This document shows positions 35,183 through 42,241 of a stretch of 64,000 nucleotides of DNA, piece by piece. Within the stretch, counting starts at the first letter, position 1. Every line of letters starts with the position of its first letter. The position numbers and the translations under genes are program-made. Under the pieces are notes generated by a model, which saw only the letters and a list, made by a program, of their open reading frames with translations, did no database searches and was not told the DNA's origin. The stretch covers positions 1,550,001 to 1,614,000 of the forward strand of contig NZ_CP015080.1 of the NCBI RefSeq assembly GCF_001611275.1. Direction: 5' to 3'. This stretch comes from Desulfuromonas sp. DDH964. Lineage in GTDB: Bacteria > Desulfobacterota > Desulfuromonadia > Desulfuromonadales > DDH964.

Positions 35183-36022
35183 ATGACCCTTATCCCTTGG
35201 CGCCTGTTGCGCAGTGGACCCGCCACCGGGAGCTTCAACATGGCCCTCGATCAGGCGCTCCTCGAAGCCGTGGCCGCCGGTCGCAGCGGGTCGGTGCTGC
35301 GCCTCTACCACTGGTTCCCGGCTACGGTCAGCCTTGGCTATGCCCAGCGCGGTCGCCGGGTGGTGAATCTTGCCAGCTGTCGCGACCTCGGCCTCGATGT
35401 GGTGCGCCGCTTCAGCGGCGGCAGGGCGGTGTTGCATGACCAGGAAATGACCTACGCCGTGATCGCTCCCGAGCCGAGTCCCTGGTTTCCGGCCGGCGTA
35501 GCCGGCAGCTACCGCATTATTGGCGAAGCGCTGCAGGCGGCCCTGGACGGTCTCGGCCTGGAGACGACCCTGGCCATCGGTCGACATGCCGGGGCGGGGA
35601 GCGCGGATGCCCAGGCCAGCGCCTGTTTCACCGCGCCGGCGACGGCGGAACTGGTTCATGCCGGCTGCAAGGTAACGGGGAGTGCCCAGAAACGCCAGAA
35701 GGGGGGCTTTCTCCAGCACGGCTCGGTGCCGGTCGATCTCGACCCGGTCCTGTTGTTCAGAGCCCTCGACACCGCCGGACAGCTCAGCCCGCAGGCAGGG
35801 GGGGCTCTGCTGGCGCGCCGGGTTGGCTGGCTGAATCGTTGGCTGCCCGTGCCGCGGTCGGTCGAGGAGGTCGAAACCGCCTTCATCGCCGCCTTCAGCC
35901 ACCGTCTCGGCGTCGTCCTGGAACCATCCACACTCCGACCCGACGAGCTGGCCCGGGCTCGTTCCCTGGAGCGCCTGCACTATGCCAACCCCGCCTGGAA
36001 TCTGGCGGGAATTGCCGGTTGA
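35183..36022 (+). CDS. Lipoate-protein ligase A / octanoyltransferase (LipM-like) family protein
   Basis: A 279-residue BPL/LplA/LipB-fold protein that attaches lipoyl or octanoyl groups to E2 or GcvH lysines. Visible are NMALDQALLE (about 20-29), RRFSGGRAVLHDQEMTYAV (about 75-93), the lysine region CKVTGSAQKRQKG (about 159-171) and LQHGSVPVD (about 175-183). A cysteine in SACFTAP (about 146) corresponds to the acyl-thioester Cys of LipM, which favours an octanoyltransferase. It stands alone between two hairpin/promoter elements. The choice between ligase and LipM cannot be made from sequence alone. Confidence 0.85.
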   Translation: MTLIPWRLLRSGPATGSFNMALDQALLEAVAAGRSGSVLRLYHWFPATVSLGYAQRGRRVVNLASCRDLGLDVVRRFSGGRAVLHDQEMTYAVIAPEPSPWFPAGVAGSYRIIGEALQAALDGLGLETTLAIGRHAGAGSADAQASACFTAPATAELVHAGCKVTGSAQKRQKGGFLQHGSVPVDLDPVLLFRALDTAGQLSPQAGGALLARRVGWLNRWLPVPRSVEEVETAFIAAFSHRLGVVLEPSTLRPDELARARSLERLHYANPAWNLAGIAG

Positions 36023-36047
36023 CAGGGGGACCGCTCACGACTATGTT
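36019..36047 (+). promoter_or_regulatory. Sigma-70 promoter for the TolC fusion gene and mqnA
   Basis: TTGACA (36019-36024) and TATGTT (36042-36047) are spaced 17 bp. The -35 overlaps the last codons and stop of the preceding ligase gene. Confidence 0.68.
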
Positions 36048-36093
36048 ATGACAGTCTCGGACAACCCTTATTCCTTCCAGTTACGGTCCTATC

Positions 36094-38214
36094 ATGAACT
36101 TTAAACATCACTTGCTGTTGCTGATTCTCCTGCTCCTTCCCACTCCCGGACTTGCTTTGACCATCGGTACGGCGCCGGTACCGGGGAGCAGCCTGCCGAA
36201 GGGGGCGCAACTTGAACAGTTTGCTGACTACCTCTCCCGGCAACTCGGAGAAAAGACCACTATCCGTGAATTTGCCGACCAGGCAACCCTCGACGCCTGG
36301 ATGAATCGCTTCGGCGAGGTCGATCTCGGTTTTGTCGAACCGGCCCTGGTCAAGTCCCGTCCCTGGGCCTACCCGGTCGTGGTCGAGGCGTTGCCGGCGG
36401 GACAGGCCGGCAGCTGGCCACTGGTTGCGCGCCAGGACCTGGACCCGGCACGGGCTGAACGCCTGCGGCAGATCCTGACCGGGATGACCGTTGAGAAGTC
36501 GGGGCGTGAGCTACTGGCCAAACTGGGGATCGCTGCGTTTGTCACCCACGGACGGGCTCCCGCCGCACCTGCGGCTGTTGCTGCTGTCGAGCCGGCTGCA
36601 CCGGAAACCCTTCCGGCCGCGCCGCAGGGTGCCCTCGAGGGCGGCGAAGATGTAACCAGCAGCGATCCCATCGCCGCAATTCTGAATGCGGAAAGCAGCG
36701 ACCAGGAGATGGCTGCAGCTGCCGCGGCAGATGTAGCGCCGGGGGACGCTGAACCCTTCCCCGCTGTCGCTCCATCCGCGCAACAGGTGACCCTGCGCCA
36801 GGCCGAACGTCTCGCCCTGGAACAGAACCTCAGCCTCAAGGCTCAGGGCTATGATCTGCTGGCTGGGGTTGCCGCCGAACGCAAAGGGTATGGCATCTAC
36901 GATCCGCTCTTCAGCCTGACCCTGGCCCGAGGGAAAAACCAGCAACGGTTGAACCAGTTGAGCACCGTTTCCCAGAGCAATACCGACTACCGCATCTACG
37001 ACGCCGGGGTAAGCCAGCAGATTGTAACCGGCGGCAAGCTCGGTCTCGATTTCACCAACCAGCGCACCAGCTACGATTTTGCCCCCGGGGTCCTCTATAA
37101 CCCCAATTACGCCAGCGAACTCAAACTCAGCCTGACCCAGCCACTGCTCAAAAACTTCGGCCGGACCGTCACCGAGCAGGCCATCCTCTTCGCCGTCAAG
37201 GACCGCCAGCGCTCCCTGGAAGACCTTCGCAACCAGGCCTTCACCGTTCTTGCCGGGGTACGCGATGCCTACTACGAGGTTCTGCGCAGTCGCGATGAAC
37301 TCACCTACCGGCAGACCTCCCTGGAACTGGCGCAGCGGGTTTTGAAGGAGAATCGCGCCCGGGTCAACGCCGGAGTGATGGCGCCGATCGATATCCTCGA
37401 GGCTGAGGTTGGCGTCAAGCAGCGGGAGCGCGATCTCCTCGATGCACAACGGCAACAGCAGGACGCCCTCGATAACCTGGCGCTGCTGCTCAACAGCCAG
37501 GAGCCGGTCCGGGCCGGGGACGAACTGCTCGAAGTTCCCGAGCTTGCGACCGATCTCGAAACGGGCTTTCAAGCGGCCCTGGCGGGCCGGCCCGATATCC
37601 AGAAGCGGTTGCGGGATATGGAACGATTGCAGATCGAGCAGGAGGTCGCTGGCAACCAGCGGCTGCCGGGGCTCGATCTTTCGGCGGCCTATTCTCACAA
37701 GGGGCTGGGCCAGAGTTACAGTGACGATTGGGAGGATGTCAGCTCCGACCGCTTCCCCAACTGGCAGGTCGGCGTGACCCTCTCCTATCCGCTCGGTAAT
37801 CGCGCGGCAGATAACGAGGTATTGCGTAACCGGGTGCGGCTCAAGAGTCTCCAGGCGCGCCTGGCCCAGCTGCACGAGGAGGTGCGGAACGAAATCCGGA
37901 CCGCGATCCGTTCGCTTGACGTCAATCGCAAGAAGATAGAAGTCAGTGCCCGGGGCCGGGAGCTGGCCGAGGAGAAGCTGCGCACCCTGCTCAAGCGCAA
38001 GGAGGTCGGACTCGCCACCACCCGGGACGTTCTCCAGGGGGAAGATGATTTGGCGCTGGCCCGTACCTCCGAGATTACTGCGCGGGCCGACTACAACAAG
38101 GCGGTCACCCAATATCTGCGCGTGACCGGGGAGCTGCTGGAACATGAAGGGGTCTATTTTACCGGCAACCTCGATCCTAAGAGCGATGCCCGGTTGATGC
38201 AGATGCAGAACTGA
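36094..38214 (+). CDS. Fusion of a PhnD-like periplasmic binding domain to a TolC-family outer-membrane efflux protein
   Basis: A 706-residue exported protein. A signal peptide covers residues 1-21 (LLILLLLPTPGLA). Residues about 22-155 resemble a partial phosphonate/phosphite (PhnD-type) substrate-binding domain: LTIGTAPVPGS, LEQFADYLSRQLGEKT, WMNRFGEVDLGFVEPALV and LRQILTGM. An Ala/Pro/Glu-rich linker (about 155-228) leads to a full TolC/OEP module (VTLRQAERLALEQNLSL at about 231-247, then two helical repeats such as VRDAYYEVLRSRDEL and EVRNEIRTAIRSLDVN). Ordinary TolC proteins are about 430-480 residues, so the front part is an addition. No membrane-fusion or RND genes are next to it. It overlaps mqnA by 1 nt. 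Confidence 0.85.
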   Translation: MNFKHHLLLLILLLLPTPGLALTIGTAPVPGSSLPKGAQLEQFADYLSRQLGEKTTIREFADQATLDAWMNRFGEVDLGFVEPALVKSRPWAYPVVVEALPAGQAGSWPLVARQDLDPARAERLRQILTGMTVEKSGRELLAKLGIAAFVTHGRAPAAPAAVAAVEPAAPETLPAAPQGALEGGEDVTSSDPIAAILNAESSDQEMAAAAAADVAPGDAEPFPAVAPSAQQVTLRQAERLALEQNLSLKAQGYDLLAGVAAERKGYGIYDPLFSLTLARGKNQQRLNQLSTVSQSNTDYRIYDAGVSQQIVTGGKLGLDFTNQRTSYDFAPGVLYNPNYASELKLSLTQPLLKNFGRTVTEQAILFAVKDRQRSLEDLRNQAFTVLAGVRDAYYEVLRSRDELTYRQTSLELAQRVLKENRARVNAGVMAPIDILEAEVGVKQRERDLLDAQRQQQDALDNLALLLNSQEPVRAGDELLEVPELATDLETGFQAALAGRPDIQKRLRDMERLQIEQEVAGNQRLPGLDLSAAYSHKGLGQSYSDDWEDVSSDRFPNWQVGVTLSYPLGNRAADNEVLRNRVRLKSLQARLAQLHEEVRNEIRTAIRSLDVNRKKIEVSARGRELAEEKLRTLLKRKEVGLATTRDVLQGEDDLALARTSEITARADYNKAVTQYLRVTGELLEHEGVYFTGNLDPKSDARLMQMQN

Positions 38215-39035
38215 TGACCTTGCGGGTCGGTCACATTACTTATGCCAACTGTGCCCCCTTTTTCCACCATCTCGCCGCCAGCGGTTTTGACGGTGAGATC
38301 GTCCCCGGGGTGCCGGCGCAACTCAACGCGTTGCTGGCCGCGGGCGCCATCGACGTCAGCCCCTCCTCCTCCTTTGAATATGCCCGCAACTGGCAAGATT
38401 ACCTGCTGCTGCCCGGGCAGTCGATCAGTTCCTTCGGCCCGGTGCGCAGTGTCCTCCTCTTCTCCTCGCGACGGCTCGAAGATCTTGATCACTCGACCAT
38501 CTACCTGACCGGAGAGTCGGCAACTTCCATCAACCTGCTCAAGGTCTTGTTGCTGGAGTTTTTGCACCACCGCCACTGCCGGTTCCGGGTCCCGGAAGGG
38601 GAGGTCGAGACGCTGGCCGCCGGGGGGGAAACCGCCCTGCTCATCGGCGACCGGGCCCTGCGCCTGGGACGCTCCCCGCACTCCTGGCGCTACTGCTACG
38701 ATCTCGGCGAGCTCTGGTACCGATTCACCGCTCTCCCCTTCGTCTTTGCCCTCTGGATTCTGCGCCGCGAGGCTGCCGAAGCCCATCCGGACCAGGTGCG
38801 GACACTTTTAAAACAGCTCGGAGCTGCACGCGAGAAGGCCTTTGCCGCCCTCGATCAACTCGCCGCGGCGAGCCCCGAACGCAGCTGGTATCCGGAACCG
38901 GAACTGGTCTCCTACTGGCAGACCATGAACTACGATCTGACCTCCGACCATCTCGCCGGGCTGAAGCACTTCTGGGCTCTCTGCCAGCGCCACGACCTGC
39001 TCGGGGGGATCCCCGAATTCCAGTTTTTCTCCTGA
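38214..39035 (+). CDS. mqnA: Chorismate dehydratase MqnA (futalosine pathway)
   Basis: Converts chorismate to 3-(enolpyruvyl)benzoate, the entry to menaquinone by the futalosine route. It is 273 residues with a periplasmic-binding-protein fold. Conserved MqnA elements seen are VGHITYANCAPFF (about 5-17), IDVSPSSSFEYARN (about 45-58), LLPGQSISSFGPVRSVLLFS (about 63-82), and TALPFVFALWI (about 170-180). There is no signal peptide, so it is cytoplasmic. Its ATG shares a base with the TolC-fusion stop, so it is translated from the same mRNA. Other mqn genes are not in the window. Confidence 0.93.
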   Translation: MTLRVGHITYANCAPFFHHLAASGFDGEIVPGVPAQLNALLAAGAIDVSPSSSFEYARNWQDYLLLPGQSISSFGPVRSVLLFSSRRLEDLDHSTIYLTGESATSINLLKVLLLEFLHHRHCRFRVPEGEVETLAAGGETALLIGDRALRLGRSPHSWRYCYDLGELWYRFTALPFVFALWILRREAAEAHPDQVRTLLKQLGAAREKAFAALDQLAAASPERSWYPEPELVSYWQTMNYDLTSDHLAGLKHFWALCQRHDLLGGIPEFQFFS

Positions 39036-39036
39036 T

Positions 39037-39510
39037 TCAGCAACTCTCCCCGGGAATTCCGGCGATGCGATCTGCTCCCAGGGACCGTTGGTAGTCGTTG
39101 AGTATCTGGGCGTGGTCGAAACAGAGTGGGGCAGGGAGGGCATCGAGGGGGAAGATTCGGGCGCCGGCTGCGTCATCGCCTGCAGCCAGCTGTCCCGTTC
39201 CGGTGGCGGTGAAGACGATGGAGATGTTGTGCTGGCGCGGATCACGCGCCGGGTCGGAGTAGGCCCGAAACTGGCGTAGTTCCGAAAGCTCCAGTCCGGT
39301 CTCCTCCCGGGCCTCCCGCAGGGCCGCCGCCTCAAGGCTCTCGCCATAGTCGACAAACCCGCCGGGCAGGGCCCAGCCCACAGGCTCATTGCGGCGTTCG
39401 ATAAGGACGATCCCGCCCTTCTGGTGGATAATGATATCCACGGTCGGGATCGGGTTGCGGTAGGTCTGGACGGTGGCGCCACACTTGGGGCAGGGAATCG
39501 CCTGCTGCAT
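39037..39510 (-). CDS. Nudix hydrolase with N-terminal zinc ribbon
   Basis: A 157-residue hydrolase, read leftwards and convergent with mqnA (1-bp gap). The Nudix box [26 protein letters not shown] fits G-x5-E-x7-REUxEExGU (about residues 51-76; quoted parts [17 protein letters not shown] and AREETGLEL). The N-terminus has CPKC (about residues 7-10), half of a zinc ribbon. Substrate is likely a nucleoside diphosphate derivative such as ADP-ribose or a modified nucleotide, but this cannot be fixed from sequence. A GGAG ribosome-binding site lies before the ATG. Confidence 0.9.
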   Translation of the reverse strand: MQQAIPCPKCGATVQTYRNPIPTVDIIIHQKGGIVLIERRNEPVGWALPGGFVDYGESLEAAALREAREETGLELSELRQFRAYSDPARDPRQHNISIVFTATGTGQLAAGDDAAGARIFPLDALPAPLCFDHAQILNDYQRSLGADRIAGIPGESC

Positions 39511-39595
39511 AAATATCTCCTGGCCGGCTGGGAAATCGTGGTTGCTTGCGATTGACAGTTTATCTCTCCGGGCCAGGGATTTACAGCCTTTCCCG

Positions 39596-39625
39596 TTGAC
39601 ACCCCGTGAAGAAATCGTCTATTAA
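39596..39625 (+). promoter_or_regulatory. Sigma-70 promoter of the tRNA-Leu gene
   Basis: TTGACA at 39596-39601 and TATTAA at 39620-39625 are 18 bp apart and end 12 bp before the tRNA. Confidence 0.75.
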
Positions 39626-39637
39626 TAGCCCCTGCTT

Positions 39638-39722
39638 GCCCGGGTGGCGGAACTGGCAGACGCAAGGGACTTAAAATCCCTCGGCTTTGGCCGTACGGGT
39701 TCGATTCCCGTCCCGGGCACCA
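39638..39722 (+). tRNA. tRNA-Leu, anticodon TAA
   Basis: A class II tRNA of 85 nt including an encoded CCA. The acceptor stem GCCCGGG pairs with CCCGGGC. The anticodon stem GGGA/TCCC holds loop CTTAAAA with anticodon TAA at 39672-39674, which reads UUA (and UUG by wobble). The long variable arm (CTCGGCTTTGGCCGT) is typical of tRNA-Leu, and the T-arm has GGTTCGATTCC. Confidence 0.97.
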
Positions 39723-39733
39723 AATTGTTCTCC

Positions 39734-39764
39734 CAACCGGTTCTTTATGGACCGGTTGTTTTTT
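39734..39764 (+). terminator. Rho-independent terminator of tRNA-Leu
   Basis: CAACCGGT (39734-39741) pairs with ACCGGTTG (39751-39758) over a 9-nt loop, followed by six Ts. Confidence 0.88.
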
Positions 39765-40146
39765 GACATGTCTTTGTCGTGCAGGCACAAATCATTGTGC
39801 CGCGCTTGACAAGCCTGCTACTGCTTTGTATTTTTTAGCCGGCGCGGCGGGTTTCAGCCTGCTGTTCGAAAATGGAGGGGGGCTTCCATGTTCGTGACCG
39901 TTTCGGGCCGCCGTTTTCTTTGGTTCCGTTGCGGTCATCACTTTTTGCCGGGGTAAAAACTCCCGGTCTTTCCGTTCCGTCCTTTTGTTCCCCCTCTCTT
40001 CGTTTCTCCCAACCTGCTGACCTGGGCCGTTTTGCGTGGTTATTGTGCCCCGGGAGGTGGTCTTGAAGCTCATTGCGTCAATAAAAGGAGACAGTCGTCA
40101 CAGCCATTGATTTCCCCGGGGGGGGAGGATGCAAAGGAGGAAACGC
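39765..40146 (+). other. Long noncoding leader upstream of the FimT-like gene
   Basis: About 380 bp without a supported gene. It holds a promoter at 39806-39834, so the FimT mRNA would have a leader of about 300 nt. The leader includes a pyrimidine-rich section (about 39941-40015) and a small hairpin CCGGGgtaaaaactCCCGG near 39950-39965. A 65-codon frame at 39872 lacks a ribosome-binding site and looks random. Confidence 0.55.
39806..39834 (+). promoter_or_regulatory. Sigma-70 promoter upstream of the FimT-like gene
   Basis: TTGACA (39806-39811) and TATTTT (39829-39834) are separated by 17 bp. Confidence 0.62.
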
Positions 40147-40632
40147 ATGGTGCGTTCGGAGCGAGGGGTAACCTTGATGGAATTGCTGACTGTTGTCGGG
40201 GTCGTGGCAACGATGGCGCTGGTCGCCCTGCCCAGCTTTTCCCGATGGCGGGGGCAGGCCCAGTACCGGAAGGTGGCCTCGGAGATCGTCCAGTTGCTGC
40301 GTGAAGCGAGGACCCGGGCGATCAGTCGAAACCTGGAACAGCGCGTTGAATTTGAGCTGGCAAACCGCCGCTACCGCCTTACCGAGGGAAACCGCTCCTC
40401 CCGCAGTACCAGTTTTGCGACCGTCGTCGTCGATTGGATTGCCTTGCCGGAAGATGTTGCACTCATGAAAAACCTGGCGTGTAACAGCGAAGCGGACAGC
40501 AATCTCGAATTCAATCCCAACGGGACATCCCAGACCGGTTATGTCTGTGTCGTCGAGGCGGCGGCGCCCGCGAATTGCCACTTCAGGGTCGGAGTCTCCT
40601 CCTCGATTTGCGGCCGGCCGACGGTGCGCTGA
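40147..40632 (+). CDS. FimT/GspH-type minor pilin
   Basis: A prepilin of about 161 residues. I chose the ATG at 40147 because AAAGGAGG lies 6 nt upstream (40133-40140); an ATG at 40129 is also in frame. The leader MVRSERG is followed by VTLMELLTVVGVVATMALVALP, with V instead of F at +1 and E at +5. The GspH/FimT domain follows, with REARTRAISRNLEQRVEFEL (about 48-67). The mature part has paired cysteines in TGYVCVVEAAAPANC. It is isolated from other pilus genes; the next one is the IS110 element. It probably forms part of a pilus or pseudopilus tip. Confidence 0.88.
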   Translation: MVRSERGVTLMELLTVVGVVATMALVALPSFSRWRGQAQYRKVASEIVQLLREARTRAISRNLEQRVEFELANRRYRLTEGNRSSRSTSFATVVVDWIALPEDVALMKNLACNSEADSNLEFNPNGTSQTGYVCVVEAAAPANCHFRVGVSSSICGRPTVR

Positions 40633-40653
40633 AGGGGAGGGGAGAAATGAAAA

Positions 40654-40683
40654 ACGGAGCCGATCCCCTGGGGGCGGCTCCGT
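40654..40683 (+). terminator. Hairpin after the FimT-like gene
   Basis: ACGGAGCCG (40654-40662) pairs with CGGCTCCGT (40675-40683), with an inner CCCC/GGGG extension. There is no strong T-run, but AAAA precedes it, so it may also work on the other strand. Confidence 0.6.
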
Positions 40684-40875
40684 GTGGTTTGAGTGATTTC
40701 TTTTTCGGCGTCACCCATTAAAAGGCGCCGGTCAATAGGGTAAAAAACTCCCGCGCAAGATTTTTGATTTTCTCGCCTTTACTCGTGGCCTTCGGCCACG
40801 AAGGTTGTCTGCTTCTCGACGTATGCCGGTATTTCGTTCCGTTTCCGTGTCAGCTCTTGGCTGCAACAGTCACCC
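40684..40875. other. Spacer between the FimT-like gene and the IS110 element
   Basis: No gene is seen. A perfect TCGTGGCC-TTC-GGCCACGA hairpin lies at 40783-40801. GTCACCCAT occurs at 40709-40717 and again at 40869-40877, touching the proposed IS boundary. The segment GGGTAAAAAACTCCCG near 40738-40753 resembles GGGGTAAAAACTCCCG near 39951 in the leader of the FimT-like gene. Confidence 0.5.
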
Positions 40876-40892
40876 ATCAGGTTTAAGGCTCG

Positions 40893-40917
40893 ATCGGCAG
40901 ATGTTCCGTTCGCCGAT
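40893..40917 (-). other. Small hairpin near the 3' end of the IS110 element
   Basis: ATCGGC (40893-40898) pairs with GCCGAT (40912-40917), between the candidate bridge RNA and the element end. Together with CCGC-TTTT-GCGG near 40926-40937 it may end the RNA. Confidence 0.45.
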
Positions 40918-40956
40918 GGCCCCTGCCGCTTTTCGCGGTCCAGAAAATTTTCGGTT

Positions 40957-41123
40957 CCATGCCGTGTCCAATGGATGTTGACAGGTCTTTTGGTTGTGAA
41001 CCAGCCCCGTTGTGGCTCGCGGCATGGGCAGTCAAGATGCGGATAACCTTATCTGTCTGGGTGGGGCGGTTGACCAATCAGGCCTTTTGGTTGGGCCAAC
41101 CCCATAGCTGGTTCCCCGCCCCA
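40957..41123 (-). ncRNA. Candidate IS110/IS1111 bridge RNA (167 nt)
   Basis: Read on the minus strand directly after the transposase stop. The first stem, 41116-41123 with 41062-41069 (TGGGGCGG/CCGCCCCA), encloses a loop. The second stem, 41020-41027 with 40957-40964 (CCATGCCG/CGGCATGG), encloses another. Each loop holds the near-identical 15-mer CAACCAAAAGRCCTG (41079-41093 and 40982-40996). Loop one continues GCCTGAT, identical to the target at the AMMECR1 stop, and then GTCAACC, one base from the complement of the other flank (GGGTGAC). Loop two has ACCTG, matching the element's own 3' end (AAACCTGAT). Two guide loops, total size and position fit known bridge RNAs. Folding was done by eye. 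Confidence 0.62.
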
Positions 41124-41133
41124 GCCAGTTCTA

Positions 41134-42153
41134 TCAGGGAAACAGTTTTTCCGGCATAAACGGCACTTGGTCGCGCATAACGAAGAACGCCGCCCGGGTC
41201 AGCTTGTGGGCCAGGGCGCCGTGGGCCACCATGACCGGACACTTTGCGAGCTTGCGTTGATAGAACGCCCGCGCTTTCGGATCAAAACGACGGGCGAGTT
41301 CGGCCGCTTCGGAAAAGGCCCAGGCCAGGTATTTATTGCCGTTCTTTTCGTTGCCCCGTCCTTTGGCCTTGCCGTTGCTGGTCCAGCGACTGGAGACCTT
41401 GCGGCAATACGAGGCGTAATTTCCGACCTTGGCAAAGCGTTCGATGCACCCGGTTTCCAGCCGGATGGTCAAGCCCAGAATCTTGCCGACGCCGGGAAGG
41501 GACAGAAGATAGCGATAGGGGCCGTCGAGATCGATTTTACCTTCGACAACCGCCTCGATCTGCCGAATCTGCCGGGTAAGAAAGTCGATACTCTCCTTGC
41601 TGACCGCTCCGGCCAGGGCCAAATCCTCGTTTTCGGCGAGCAGGGGACCGATACGGTCACCTCGGAATCGTTTGATCTCGTTCGCCTTGAGTCGAACGCC
41701 GCAATTGCGGGTGACGATGTTCTGCAAGCTGATGATCAGCGAAGTCCGAAGGCGTATCAGATGTCCGCGTTTTCGCAACAGGTCGCGTACCGGACGCATT
41801 TCCTTCGGATAGATGTAGCCTTCCGGCAGAATGTTCAAGCGCAGCATCTCGGCCAACCAAAAAGAATCGTGGACATCGTCGACATGCTTCAACCCCTTGT
41901 AGGTTTGAATGGCCGCAGGATTGGCCAAATGAACTCGATATCCTTCGTCCATCAACAGATCCACCAGCCAGTACCAGTTGTAGGTCGATTCAACAACGGC
42001 GCCCATCAAGTCGGGCCGAAACGGCTGGAGGGTTTGTAAAATCTGCTTCGGGTCGTTGTCCAGCTTCTTTTTGAAAATCCTCTTTCCGTTCTGGTCAATG
42101 ATTCCAAGATAGTTGTTATTTGAGTGCAGGTCGAAACCAGAGTAGAGTTTCAT
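41134..42153 (-). CDS. IS110-family DEDD recombinase (transposase)
   Basis: A 339-residue recombinase with an N-terminal RuvC-like DEDD domain: Asp in YSGFDLHSNNN (residue 8), Glu in GAVVESTYNWYW (about 56), and the Asp pair in HVDDVHDSFWLAEML (about 93-97). The C-terminal Transposase_20 domain starts at LLSLPGVGKILGL (about 217-229) and contains YCRKVSSRWTSNGKAKG (about 248-264) with the likely catalytic serine. It is full length and undamaged. The family inserts DNA by RNA-guided, site-specific recombination. Its AGGAGG ribosome-binding site lies in one arm of a perfect 13-bp inverted repeat (42154-42166 and 42218-42230). Confidence 0.95.
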   Translation of the reverse strand: MKLYSGFDLHSNNNYLGIIDQNGKRIFKKKLDNDPKQILQTLQPFRPDLMGAVVESTYNWYWLVDLLMDEGYRVHLANPAAIQTYKGLKHVDDVHDSFWLAEMLRLNILPEGYIYPKEMRPVRDLLRKRGHLIRLRTSLIISLQNIVTRNCGVRLKANEIKRFRGDRIGPLLAENEDLALAGAVSKESIDFLTRQIRQIEAVVEGKIDLDGPYRYLLSLPGVGKILGLTIRLETGCIERFAKVGNYASYCRKVSSRWTSNGKAKGRGNEKNGNKYLAWAFSEAAELARRFDPKARAFYQRKLAKCPVMVAHGALAHKLTRAAFFVMRDQVPFMPEKLFP

Positions 42154-42230
42154 AAGGCACCTCCTAAAATAGGGAGTTGTTTGTTGTTCCTAGCGTACCA
42201 GGATCGGCCTGGTAGCGTAGGAGGTGCCTT
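42154..42230 (-). promoter_or_regulatory. Hairpin that would sequester the transposase ribosome-binding site
   Basis: On the mRNA sense strand, AAGGCACCTCCTA (42218-42230) precedes TAGGAGGTGCCTT (42154-42166), its perfect complement. The second arm contains the AGGAGG ribosome-binding site and ends at the ATG. Between them lies TACCAGG-CCGAT-CCTGGTA with flanking pairs (about 42191-42217). The fold would block translation, particularly of read-through transcripts that include the upstream arm. Confidence 0.75.
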
Positions 42231-42241
42231 TTAGAGGATTA

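Noticed and set aside
33694..35241. A 515-codon minus-strand frame opposite accC
   Set aside because: Shadow of accC. It has no ribosome-binding site or family motifs, and codon pattern follows the other strand.
39872..40066. A 64-codon frame upstream of the FimT-like gene
   Set aside because: No ribosome-binding site and a composition following the pyrimidine tract, so it is more likely part of the noncoding leader.
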